DNA from: Hydrogenophaga sp.
GTDB lineage: Bacteria; Pseudomonadota; Gammaproteobacteria; Burkholderiales; Burkholderiaceae_C
Direction of reading: 5' to 3'
DNA length: 64,000 bases
Assembly: GCF_030651625.1 (NCBI RefSeq)
Contig: NZ_JAUSCF010000022.1
Span: forward strand, 310,001-374,000
Under the pieces are notes generated by a model that saw nothing but the letters and a program-made list of their open reading frames with translations, did no database searches and had not been told where the DNA came from. A program made the translations under genes and the position numbers. Of the stretch, positions 56,007-64,000 are shown one piece after another. Within the stretch, counting starts at the first letter, position 1. Each line of letters opens with the position of its first letter.

Positions 56007-58649
56007 ATGACACAGTTTGCCAAAGAGACCCTGCCCATCAGCCTGGAAGAGGAGATGAGGAGAAGCTATCTGGATTACGCCATGAGCGTCATCGTGGGGC
56101 GTGCACTCCCCGATGCACGCGACGGTCTCAAGCCTGTGCATCGACGCGTTTTGTTTGCCATGCATGAGCTCAACAACGACTGGAACCGTCCGTACAAAAA
56201 ATCGGCCCGAATTGTGGGTGACGTCATCGGTAAGTACCACCCTCACGGCGACAGCGCGGTGTACGACACCATCGTCCGAATGGCACAGGATTTTTCGCTG
56301 CGTCACATGCTCGTGGATGGGCAGGGCAACTTCGGCTCTGTCGACGGCGACAACGCGGCTGCGATGCGTTACACAGAAATTCGCATGTCGAAGATTGCCC
56401 ACGAAATGCTGGCAGACATCGACAAGGAAACGGTCAACTTCGGACCCAACTACGACGGCTCTGAAAAGGAACCGCTGGTCCTGCCCGCGCGGCTTCCCAA
56501 TCTGCTGGTGAATGGATCCGGCGGAATTGCCGTGGGCATGGCCACCAACATTCCGCCCCACAACCTCAATGAAGTCGTGGACGCTTGTCTGCACTTGCTC
56601 CGGAACCCCGAGGCATCCATTGACGAATTGATGGAAATCATTCCCGCACCTGATTTCCCGACAGGCGGGATCATTTACGGCGTCAATGGCGTCAAGGACG
56701 GCTATCGCACCGGCCGTGGCCGGGTGGTGATGCGTGCCAAATGCCATTTCGAAGATATCGACAAGGGACAGCGTCAGTCCATCATCGTTGACGAACTGCC
56801 CTATCAGGTCAACAAAAAGACGCTGCAGGAACGCATCGCCGAATTGGTTCACGAAAAAAAGATCGAGGGCATCAGCCACATTCAAGACGAGTCGGACAAG
56901 TCCGGCATGCGGCTGGTGATTGAGCTCAAGCGCGGTGAAGTACCCGAGGTGGTGCTCAACAACCTTTACAAACAGACCCAGTTGCAGGACACCTTCGGCA
57001 TCAACATGGTGGCGTTGGTCGACGGGCAACCCCGGCTTTGCAACCTGCGGGAACTTGTCCAGGTCTTCCTCGAACACCGGCGCGAGGTGGTCACCCGCCG
57101 CACAGTGTTCAATCTTCGCAAGGCGCGGGAGCGAGGGCATGTGCTCGAAGGTCTTGCTGTGGCACTGGCCAACATCGATGAGTTCATCGCCATCATCCGG
57201 GGCGCTCCGACGCCACCTGTGGCCAAGACCGAGCTCATGGCCCGGCCATGGGACAGCCAGCTGGTTCGAGAGATGCTTACCCGCGCCAGGGAGGATGGCG
57301 GTGTGGTCAATGCAGATGACTACCGTCCGGAGTCGCTCGAGCGCGAATTCGGCATGGGTTCAGACGGGCTGTACCGGCTCTCCGAGACCCAGGCGCAGGA
57401 AATCCTGCAAATGCGCCTTCAGCGCCTGACCGGTCTGGAACAGGACAAGATCGTTGCCGAATACAAGCAGGTCATGAGTGAAATCGACGACTTGCTGGAC
57501 ATCCTGTCCAAGCCTGAGCGGGTGTCTACCATCATCGGTGAAGAACTCACCGAGGTGAAGCTGGAATTCGGTCAAACCAAACTGGGCGCGCGCCGCAGTG
57601 AAATCGAGCACAGTGCACAGGACCTGAGCACGGAGGATCTGATCACACCCACCGACATGGTGGTCACACTGAGCCACAGTGGCTACATAAAAAGCCAGCC
57701 ACTGGCCGAATACCGTGCACAAAAGCGCGGCGGCAGAGGCAAGCAGGCCACTTCCACCAAGGAAGACGACTGGATCGACCAGCTCTTCATCGCCAACACA
57801 CACGACTACATTCTGTGCTTCTCAAACAGGGGCCGTCTGTACTGGTTGAAGGTATGGGAAGTGCCCGCCGGTTCACGCGGCTCACGTGGCCGGCCCATCG
57901 TGAACATGTTCCCGCTGCAAGAGGGTGAAAAGATCAATGTGGTGCTCCCTCTCACGGGAGAAATGCGCACCTTCCCGTCTGACCGTTATGTTTTCATGGC
58001 GACCAGCATGGGCACGGTCAAGAAGACCGCGCTGGACGAGTTCTCCAACCCGCGCAAAGCCGGCATCATTGCGGTGGACCTCGATCAGGGCGACTTCCTC
58101 GTGGGCGCCGCACTGACCGACGGAGCGCACGATGTCATGCTGTTCAGCGATGGAGGAAAAGCGGTTCGTTTCGACGAAAACGACGTGCGTCCAATGGGAC
58201 GCAACGCACGCGGCGTGCGCGGCATGATGATCGAAGATGGGCAAAGCGTGATCGCCATGCTGGTGGCCGAAGATGAAGAACAAAGCGTGCTGACCGCCAC
58301 CGTCAATGGCTATGGCAAACGCACGTCCATTTCCGAGTACACGCGGCATGGGCGCGGCACCAAGGGCATGATCGCCATCCAGCAAAGTGAGCGCAACGGC
58401 AAGGTTGTTGCCGCCACGCTGGTGCACAACGATGACGAAATCATGCTGATCACCGACATGGGCGTCTTGGTGCGAACCCGTGTTTCCGAAATCCGGGAAA
58501 TGGGGCGGGCAACCCAGGGCGTCACGCTGATTGCACTGGACGAAGGGTCCGAGCTTTCCGGATTGCAGCGCATCGTGGAAAACGATGCCAACGTGACCGA
58601 CACGCCGGAGGCGGACGGTGCGCAAGAGGCGGACAGCGACGCCCCATGA
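56007..58649 (+). CDS. gyrA: DNA gyrase subunit A
   Basis: This 880-residue subunit cuts and rejoins DNA. It starts [20 protein letters not shown], the catalytic Tyr122 lies in [13 protein letters not shown], and the C-terminal beta-pinwheel contains the GyrA box QKRGGRGKQ. The quinolone-resistance positions are Ser83 and Asp87 ([15 protein letters not shown]), the sensitive residues. The C-terminal tail is acidic ([13 protein letters not shown]). The stop overlaps the serC start by 4 bp (ATGA), so it heads the gyrA-serC-pheA-tyrA-aroA group. Confidence 0.98.
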   Translation: MTQFAKETLPISLEEEMRRSYLDYAMSVIVGRALPDARDGLKPVHRRVLFAMHELNNDWNRPYKKSARIVGDVIGKYHPHGDSAVYDTIVRMAQDFSLRHMLVDGQGNFGSVDGDNAAAMRYTEIRMSKIAHEMLADIDKETVNFGPNYDGSEKEPLVLPARLPNLLVNGSGGIAVGMATNIPPHNLNEVVDACLHLLRNPEASIDELMEIIPAPDFPTGGIIYGVNGVKDGYRTGRGRVVMRAKCHFEDIDKGQRQSIIVDELPYQVNKKTLQERIAELVHEKKIEGISHIQDESDKSGMRLVIELKRGEVPEVVLNNLYKQTQLQDTFGINMVALVDGQPRLCNLRELVQVFLEHRREVVTRRTVFNLRKARERGHVLEGLAVALANIDEFIAIIRGAPTPPVAKTELMARPWDSQLVREMLTRAREDGGVVNADDYRPESLEREFGMGSDGLYRLSETQAQEILQMRLQRLTGLEQDKIVAEYKQVMSEIDDLLDILSKPERVSTIIGEELTEVKLEFGQTKLGARRSEIEHSAQDLSTEDLITPTDMVVTLSHSGYIKSQPLAEYRAQKRGGRGKQATSTKEDDWIDQLFIANTHDYILCFSNRGRLYWLKVWEVPAGSRGSRGRPIVNMFPLQEGEKINVVLPLTGEMRTFPSDRYVFMATSMGTVKKTALDEFSNPRKAGIIAVDLDQGDFLVGAALTDGAHDVMLFSDGGKAVRFDENDVRPMGRNARGVRGMMIEDGQSVIAMLVAEDEEQSVLTATVNGYGKRTSISEYTRHGRGTKGMIAIQQSERNGKVVAATLVHNDDEIMLITDMGVLVRTRVSEIREMGRATQGVTLIALDEGSELSGLQRIVENDANVTDTPEADGAQEADSDAP

Positions 58650-59737
58650 TGCGCCCGTACAATTTTTCGGCGGGTCCAGCCGCGATGCCTGCCGAAGTCC
58701 TGCAAGAGGCTGCTGGAGAGATGCTGGACTGGCATGGCAGCGGCATGAGCGTGATGGAAATGAGCCATCGCGGCAAAGAGTTCATGTCGATCCGGGATCT
58801 TGCAGAGGCCGATCTGCGCGAGCTGCTGGCAATTCCCGACCACTTCAAGGTACTGTTCATGCAGGGCGGAGGCCTGGCCGAAAACGCCATCGTGCCCCTG
58901 AACCTGTCGCAAGGCTCCACCGTCGACTTCGTTGTCACGGGTAGCTGGAGCCAGAAGTCGGCAATCGAAGCACAGCGGTACTGCCGGGTCCATGAGGCCG
59001 CCAGCAATGTTCGGGACAAGCACACCGCCCTTCCTGCTCCTGGCCAATGGCAATTGAGCGCTGACGCGCAATACCTGCACATCTGCAGCAATGAAACCAT
59101 CAACGGCATCGAGTTCCATGAACTCCCGGATCTGAAAGCACTGGGCAGCGACGCACCCCTGGTAGTCGACTTCTCCTCGCACGTGGCATCTCGTCCGGTC
59201 GATTGGACCCGGGTCGGCCTGGCCTTCGGTGGCGCCCAGAAAAACCTGGGCCCCGCAGGATTGACCCTGGTGGTCGTGCGAGAGGACTTGCTGGGCAGAT
59301 CGATGAGCACCTGCCCAAGCGCGTTCGACTACGCCACGGTGGCCAAACACCAGTCGATGTACAACACCCCGCCAACCTATGCCATTTACATGGCAGGCCT
59401 CACCTTCCAGTGGATAAAAAGGCAGGGTGGCGTGGCTGAGATGGAACGGCGCAATGTGGCCAAAGCCGAGTTGCTGTACGGGTTCATTGATGGATCCGAT
59501 TTTTATGTAAACAGGGTGCGCAGGGATTGCCGCTCGCGCATGAACGTGCCGTTCTTTTTGCGCGACGAAACACGCAACGACGCCTTTCTGGCGGGAGCAA
59601 AGGCCCGCGGCTTGCTGCAGCTCAAGGGACATAAGTCTGTGGGGGGCATGCGGGCCAGCATCTACAACGCAATGCCGATGGAAGGCGTGCAGGCGCTGGT
59701 CGACCACATGCGCGACTTCGAACGAACCCAGGCTTGA
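58646..59737 (+). CDS. serC: Phosphoserine aminotransferase
   Basis: This 363-residue PLP enzyme makes phosphoserine from 3-phosphohydroxypyruvate and also acts in pyridoxine synthesis. It starts [20 protein letters not shown] with the conserved FSAGPA. The PLP Lys is in [16 protein letters not shown], with MSHRGKEF and [11 protein letters not shown] nearby. The C-terminal part has [17 protein letters not shown]. It is coupled to gyrA by overlap, and pheA follows 5 bp later. Confidence 0.97.
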   Translation: MMRPYNFSAGPAAMPAEVLQEAAGEMLDWHGSGMSVMEMSHRGKEFMSIRDLAEADLRELLAIPDHFKVLFMQGGGLAENAIVPLNLSQGSTVDFVVTGSWSQKSAIEAQRYCRVHEAASNVRDKHTALPAPGQWQLSADAQYLHICSNETINGIEFHELPDLKALGSDAPLVVDFSSHVASRPVDWTRVGLAFGGAQKNLGPAGLTLVVVREDLLGRSMSTCPSAFDYATVAKHQSMYNTPPTYAIYMAGLTFQWIKRQGGVAEMERRNVAKAELLYGFIDGSDFYVNRVRRDCRSRMNVPFFLRDETRNDAFLAGAKARGLLQLKGHKSVGGMRASIYNAMPMEGVQALVDHMRDFERTQA

Positions 59738-59742
59738 CAAGC

Positions 59743-60840
59743 ATGACGCAACCCAAACAATCGGACTCGCTCGGCGCGTTGCGCGTCCAGATCGACGCCC
59801 TGGACCAGCAACTGCTCTCGCTGCTGAACCAGCGCGCCCATGTGGCGGAACAGGTCGGCGAGATCAAGCGCCAGGAAGGCTCACCCTTTTTCAGACCTGA
59901 CCGGGTTGCACAGGTGATCGAGAAGATCCAGGCGGCCAATCAGGGCCCTCTGCTGAACCAGCACGTGGCCTCAATCTGGAGAGAGATCATGTCGGCCTGC
60001 CTGGCGCTCGAAGCGCCGCAGCGCGTGGCAGTGCTCGGCCCGCAGGGCACATTTTGCGAGCAGGCGGCGATCGAGTTTTTTGGCAGTGCCGCCAATCTGA
60101 TCTACTGCGCCAACTTTGATGAGGTGTTTCACGCCACTGCGGCGGGCACTGCACAGTATGGCGTGGTGGGCATGGAAAACTCAACCGAGGGTGTGGTGGC
60201 CAGGTCGCTGGACCTATTCTTGCGCTCACCCGTGCACGTGGTGGGCGAAGTCAGCCTGTTGGTCCGCCACAACCTGCTCCGGCAAATCAACAACCTGGAC
60301 GGCATCGAAGTGGTCATGGCCCACCCACAGGCTTTGGCGCAGTGCCAGAACTGGCTGTCGCAACACCTGCCGAATGCCGAGCGGCGTGCAGTTTCGAGCA
60401 ACGCAGAGGGCGCCAGACTGGCCGCCACCCAACCAAACTGGGCCGGCCTGGCCAGTGAACGAGCGGCTGCTCAGTTTGGTCTGCACATCGTGGCCCATGC
60501 CATTCAGGATGAAGCCTACAACCGGACCCGGTTTGCGGTGATCTGCCTTCCGCAGACGCTTGCCATGCCGCCAGCGTCCGGCAAGGACTGCACCAGCCTC
60601 GTGGTGTCGGTGCCCAACCGGCCGGGCGCCGTACACGATCTGCTCGTTCCGCTGAAGAACAACGGCGTGTCCATGACCCGGTTCGAGTCCCGCCCTGCCA
60701 AATCCGGGCAGTGGGAGTACTACTTCTATATCGACATCGCAGGACATCCTTCCCAGCCTCACGTCGCAGCTGCGTTGGCGGAACTCCAGAGTCTTTGCGC
60801 CTTCTACAAGGTTCTGGGCGCCTACCCGGTCACAGAATGA
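59743..60840 (+). CDS. pheA: Bifunctional chorismate mutase / prephenate dehydratase
   Basis: This 365-residue enzyme converts chorismate to prephenate and then phenylpyruvate, the phenylalanine branch. Residues about 8-90 are the AroQ mutase (LRVQIDALDQQLLSLLNQRA). About 95-270 are the dehydratase (VAVLGPQGTFCEQAAIEFFG, VVGMENSTEGVVARSLDLFL, YNRTRFAVI with the TRF motif). About 280-365 form the ACT domain (NNGVSMTRFESRPAKSGQWE), which binds Phe for feedback inhibition. The ATG at 59743 is preferred over the TTG three codons upstream. It lies between serC and tyrA. Confidence 0.96.
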   Translation: MTQPKQSDSLGALRVQIDALDQQLLSLLNQRAHVAEQVGEIKRQEGSPFFRPDRVAQVIEKIQAANQGPLLNQHVASIWREIMSACLALEAPQRVAVLGPQGTFCEQAAIEFFGSAANLIYCANFDEVFHATAAGTAQYGVVGMENSTEGVVARSLDLFLRSPVHVVGEVSLLVRHNLLRQINNLDGIEVVMAHPQALAQCQNWLSQHLPNAERRAVSSNAEGARLAATQPNWAGLASERAAAQFGLHIVAHAIQDEAYNRTRFAVICLPQTLAMPPASGKDCTSLVVSVPNRPGAVHDLLVPLKNNGVSMTRFESRPAKSGQWEYYFYIDIAGHPSQPHVAAALAELQSLCAFYKVLGAYPVTE

Positions 60841-60870
60841 CACCCAACCGCCCTCATTTGAAGAATCTGT

Positions 60871-61749
60871 ATGTTTGAACAACTTGGCCTGATTGGCTGC
60901 GGCCTGATGGGTGGCTCATTTGCCTTGGCTCTGAAGAAGGCCGGCTTGGTGAAGCGCGTCGTGGGCTACAGCAAATCGCCCTCCACCACTGAGCGCGCCC
61001 GACAGATGGGCGTGATCGATGTGGAGGCGCCATCGGCCCTGCTGGCGGTATCAGGCGCAGATCTGGTGCTTCTGGCCGTGCCCGTGGCTGCCACGGAGGC
61101 CACCTTCAAGGCCATTCGCCATCTGGTGACACCGAACACCCTCGTCATGGACGTCGGATCGACCAAGCGCGAAGTGATCGACTCCGCGCGCCGGGTGCTG
61201 CGCGATCAGGTGGGGGTGTTTGTTCCCGCTCACCCAATCACCGGCAAGGAGCTGGCAGGTGTGGAGCATGCCGACGCCGAGTTGTATCGCGGACGCCAGG
61301 TCATTCTGACGCCGATTGAGCGCACCCTCACGGCCCAGCTGGAAAAGGCCAATCAGGTGTGGACGGCACTGGGTTGCCACGTGCGGCAGATGTCGCCCGA
61401 AGCGCACGATGCCGCCTACGCAGCCGTGAGCCATCTGCCCCACCTGATCGCGTTTGCGCTCATGAACTCCATCAAGGGGCAGGCCGATGGCGACACTTTC
61501 CTCTCTCTGGCCGGGCCCGGTTTCAGGGACTTCACCCGCATTGCGGCCAGCGACCCCAGCATCTGGCGCGACATCCTCATCTCCAACCGGGAAGAGCTGA
61601 TCGCGCAATCCAGGCACTTTCAACGCGCCCTGCACGCGCTGGAAACCGCCATCGCAGCGGGCAACCCTGATGCGCTGGAGGCCCTGATTGACGGTGCCAG
61701 TTCTGCCCGATCGCATTGGCGCATGACTGCAATCAAGTCCCAAGCCTGA
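60871..61749 (+). CDS. tyrA: Prephenate dehydrogenase
   Basis: This 292-residue enzyme forms 4-hydroxyphenylpyruvate for tyrosine. The NAD site is LGLIGCGLMGGSFALALKKA at residues 4-23. VMDVGSTKREVIDSARRVL, PAHPITGKELAGVEHAD with the catalytic His, and DAAYAAVSHLPHLIAFALM are family segments. It lacks a mutase domain and an ACT domain, so it is the monofunctional type. It follows pheA after 30 bp and precedes aroA-cmk. Confidence 0.96.
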   Translation: MFEQLGLIGCGLMGGSFALALKKAGLVKRVVGYSKSPSTTERARQMGVIDVEAPSALLAVSGADLVLLAVPVAATEATFKAIRHLVTPNTLVMDVGSTKREVIDSARRVLRDQVGVFVPAHPITGKELAGVEHADAELYRGRQVILTPIERTLTAQLEKANQVWTALGCHVRQMSPEAHDAAYAAVSHLPHLIAFALMNSIKGQADGDTFLSLAGPGFRDFTRIAASDPSIWRDILISNREELIAQSRHFQRALHALETAIAAGNPDALEALIDGASSARSHWRMTAIKSQA

Positions 61750-61812
61750 AATACAGGGTCTGCCCCACCCACTTGATTGACCCAACGAGCCACGCACGGC
61801 TCCATTGCGCGA

Positions 61813-63864
61813 ATGTACTCAATTGACCACCTCGACATTCCACCCCTGGTGAGCGCTGGCGGGAGGGTGCAACTGCCAGGCTCCAAGAGCATTTCAAATC
61901 GCGTGCTGCTGCTGGCTGCGCTGAGTACCGGCCCAACCGACATCATCGACCTGCTGGACTCAGACGACACGCAGGTCATGCTTCAGGCGCTTGTGGCCCT
62001 GGGATGCCGTGTTGATCGGCTTGCAGACGGTGTGGTGCGGGTACATGGCCTGGGCGGCGCATTGCCAGTCAAGAAGGCAGCGCTGTTTCTGGGCAACGCC
62101 GGCACAGCAATGCGTCCTCTCGCAGCAGCATTGGCCGTGCTGGCCTGCCAACATGGCGGTCGCTTCGAGCTCAGCGGCGTCGCGCGCATGCACGAGCGTC
62201 CCATCGGGGACCTGGTGGATGCCTTGCGCCAGTTGGGCTGCCCAGTGGCTTACACGCTCAATGAAGGCTATCCGCCTTTGCGCCTGGGCACCGGAAAGCC
62301 CACCGAACTGTCGATTCACGCGCCCATTCAGATCCGGGGCGATGTCTCCAGCCAGTTCCTCACGGCGATGCTGCTGGCACTTCCACTGGCCGCCCGTTCC
62401 CACGATATTCAAATCGATGTCGTGGGTGAGCTGATTTCCCGTCCCTACATCGAAATCACGCTGAATCTGATGCAGCGCTTCGGTGTGGAAGTGAAGCGCA
62501 ATGACTGGAAACGATTCACCATTGCAGCCGGTAGCCAATACCAGTCTCCCGGGCGCATCCCTGTGGAGGGTGATGCTTCGTCGGCCAGCTATTTCATTGC
62601 GCTGGGCGCCATCGCGCCCTGCTCGCCAGGTAACGACGGCATCACGATCAAAGGCGTGGGGCTGGCATCGATTCAGGGTGACATCCGGTTCATTGAAGCA
62701 GCGAGGCTCATGGGCGCCGACATCAGCGGTGACGACAGCGCACTGCACATCAAAAGAGGCACCTGGCCGTTGAAGGCCATCGATCTTGACTGCAACCACA
62801 TCCCCGATGCGGCCATGACACTGGCAGTGATGGCGCTGTATGCGGATGGTCCGTCCACGCTGCGCAACATTGCCAGCTGGCGTGTCAAGGAGACCGACCG
62901 CATCGCTGCCATGGCCAATGAATGTCGCAAGTTGGGTGCATCGATGGAGGAAGGTCCGGATTTCATTCGAATCACGCCCCCAGCGACCACCGATGCCTGG
63001 CTCCCCGCCAGCATTCACACCTACGACGACCACCGGGTTGCCATGTGTTTCTCGCTGGCGGCGTTCAACCCGGCCGGACTGCCGGTGCGCATTGAAGACC
63101 CCAAGTGCGTGGGCAAGACCTTTCCCGACTACTTCGAGACCTTGTTCCAGGTGTGCCAGGCTCCGCCAGCCAACATCCCTGTGATCTGCATTGATGGTCC
63201 CACCGCGTCTGGCAAAGGCACACTGGCAGCCGCTCTGGCACAGCGGCTGGGCTACCATCTGCTGGACTCCGGAGCCTTGTATCGGCTCGTGGGTCTGGCA
63301 GCGGAAAGATCTGGCATTTCAACAGACGAAGCAGTGCTGATGCAGCCTTCCCACGCCGATCTGCTGGGCGAACTGGCTTCAAGCATGCAGGTGCGTTTCT
63401 TGGGGGATCAGATCCTGCTCGACGGCGACGATGTGACCGAGGACCTGCGCAGCGAATCTGCAGGTATGGCCGCCTCGCGGGTGTCCACAGTGCCACAGGT
63501 GAGGTCTTCACTTCTGAAACTCCAGCATGACTTTCGCCAGCTCCCGGGCCTGGTGGCCGACGGGCGTGACATGGGCACGGTTGTTTTTCCCGATGCTTCC
63601 CTGAAGGTGTTTCTGACCGCCAGCGCCAGCCAGCGCGCGCAACGGCGACATAAGCAGTTGATTTCAAAAGGATTTGCTGCTAATATCAACGACCTTCTGG
63701 CGGACTTGCTCCGACGCGATGAGCGGGATTCATCCCGCAGTCACGCGCCGCTCAAGCCCGCCGAAGACGCCTTGCACTTGGACAACTCCGGTCTGAGCAT
63801 CGAGCAATCGATCGATCAGATGTTGATCTGGTGGCAAGACAGATCGGCATTCTCAAAGGTTTGA
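61813..63864 (+). CDS. aroA-cmk: Fused EPSP synthase and cytidylate kinase
   Basis: This 683-residue protein joins two enzymes. Residues 1-445 are EPSP synthase (shikimate pathway, [52 protein letters not shown]). Residues about 457-683 are cytidylate kinase ([20 protein letters not shown] as P-loop, [37 protein letters not shown]). The ATG at 61813 ([13 protein letters not shown]) gives a normal AroA start; the open frame extends 12 codons to a TTG. The window ends 136 bp later, before rpsA, which usually follows cmk. The fusion is known in Comamonadaceae. Confidence 0.95.
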   Translation: MYSIDHLDIPPLVSAGGRVQLPGSKSISNRVLLLAALSTGPTDIIDLLDSDDTQVMLQALVALGCRVDRLADGVVRVHGLGGALPVKKAALFLGNAGTAMRPLAAALAVLACQHGGRFELSGVARMHERPIGDLVDALRQLGCPVAYTLNEGYPPLRLGTGKPTELSIHAPIQIRGDVSSQFLTAMLLALPLAARSHDIQIDVVGELISRPYIEITLNLMQRFGVEVKRNDWKRFTIAAGSQYQSPGRIPVEGDASSASYFIALGAIAPCSPGNDGITIKGVGLASIQGDIRFIEAARLMGADISGDDSALHIKRGTWPLKAIDLDCNHIPDAAMTLAVMALYADGPSTLRNIASWRVKETDRIAAMANECRKLGASMEEGPDFIRITPPATTDAWLPASIHTYDDHRVAMCFSLAAFNPAGLPVRIEDPKCVGKTFPDYFETLFQVCQAPPANIPVICIDGPTASGKGTLAAALAQRLGYHLLDSGALYRLVGLAAERSGISTDEAVLMQPSHADLLGELASSMQVRFLGDQILLDGDDVTEDLRSESAGMAASRVSTVPQVRSSLLKLQHDFRQLPGLVADGRDMGTVVFPDASLKVFLTASASQRAQRRHKQLISKGFAANINDLLADLLRRDERDSSRSHAPLKPAEDALHLDNSGLSIEQSIDQMLIWWQDRSAFSKV

Positions 63865-64000
63865 GCTTGCCGGTGCACTTGGCCCAGACGGCCCCGCCGG
63901 GTATTCACAGCCCGCAGGCCCGATGGTTCTTGACCCTTAACCCCGCGGCGCTTCGGCCCGCAACGTCAACACCGCCCATTCGCCGATCCGCATTTCGCAC

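Noticed and set aside
55956..57140. 394-codon minus-strand open frame within gyrA
   Set aside because: gyrA is certain here; the reverse frame lacks any recognisable motif.
63865..64000. Start of rpsA expected after cmk
   Set aside because: The window ends after 136 bp and no start codon with a ribosome-binding site for ribosomal protein S1 is visible, so it is not annotated.

Overview
The window is chromosomal DNA of a betaproteobacterium in the order Burkholderiales, most likely family Comamonadaceae (a Hydrogenophaga- or Acidovorax-like genome). The evidence is the block gph-ubiG / ompA / gyrA-serC-pheA-tyrA-aroA::cmk with a tmRNA gene beside gph, an aroA-cmk fusion, a tmRNA tag peptide ANDERFALAA, abundant TRAP transporters, high GC, and GC-rich dispersed intergenic repeats of a kind I associate with this family. 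Genus-level placement is inference. LAYOUT: 1-3.9 kb is a gluconate-type module (LacI-family regulator, gluconokinase, TRAP transporter QMP) with two TAGCGCTA operators in the divergent gap. 3.9-9.5 kb holds two divergent class A penicillin-binding proteins, one canonical and one very divergent. 9.5-14.4 kb is an acyl-CoA oxidation block (nitronate monooxygenase-like flavoprotein, acyl-CoA dehydrogenase, etfAB). 14.7-17.6 kb is a second TRAP transporter with an intrinsic terminator between the binding protein and the permeases. 17.6-24.2 kb carries housekeeping genes (MscS-like channel, enoyl-CoA hydratase-like protein, a Lys/Ala-rich protein, thyA, an EamA permease, folA, xthA) and ends in a 71-bp GC-rich tandem repeat. 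24.2-29.5 kb is the nitrogen-control cluster glnA, DUF4124-like protein, ntrB, ntrC, with a sigma-54 promoter and NtrC-type boxes before glnA. 29.5-34.6 kb is miscellaneous (CinA-like, EI24/CysZ-like, alpha/beta hydrolase, DUF2726-like, rsuA, DUF2062). 34.9-42.1 kb is an eight-gene Mrp/Mbh-like cation/proton antiporter operon of unusual composition. 42.1-44.4 kb is a patch of accessory DNA (higBA toxin-antitoxin, a helix-turn-helix protein, a stand-alone Gre-like factor). 44.7-52.7 kb is a TetR-controlled aromatic meta-cleavage operon. 53.2-64 kb is the conserved core (tmRNA, gph, ubiG, ompA, gyrA, serC, pheA, tyrA, aroA-cmk), ending just where rpsA would be expected. HOW THE GENES WORK TOGETHER: the catabolic operon encodes a complete path from a hydroxylated phenyl-acid-type substrate to pyruvate and acetyl-CoA: flavin hydroxylase, type I extradiol ring-cleaving dioxygenase, C-C hydrolase, hydratase, aldolase, acylating acetaldehyde dehydrogenase. 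A FAH-family hydrolase follows. The true substrate is not readable from sequence. The antiporter operon has no full-length MrpA. Its MbhD/MbhE-like part is fused to MrpB, and three antiporter-like membrane subunits follow, the last of which seems to lack the conserved TM5 glutamate. I see no integrase, transposase, CRISPR array or prophage. Nothing here is clearly an entirely new system; the antiporter variant, the repeated TetR operators and the ssrA promoter built into the end of gph are the observations I would check first.
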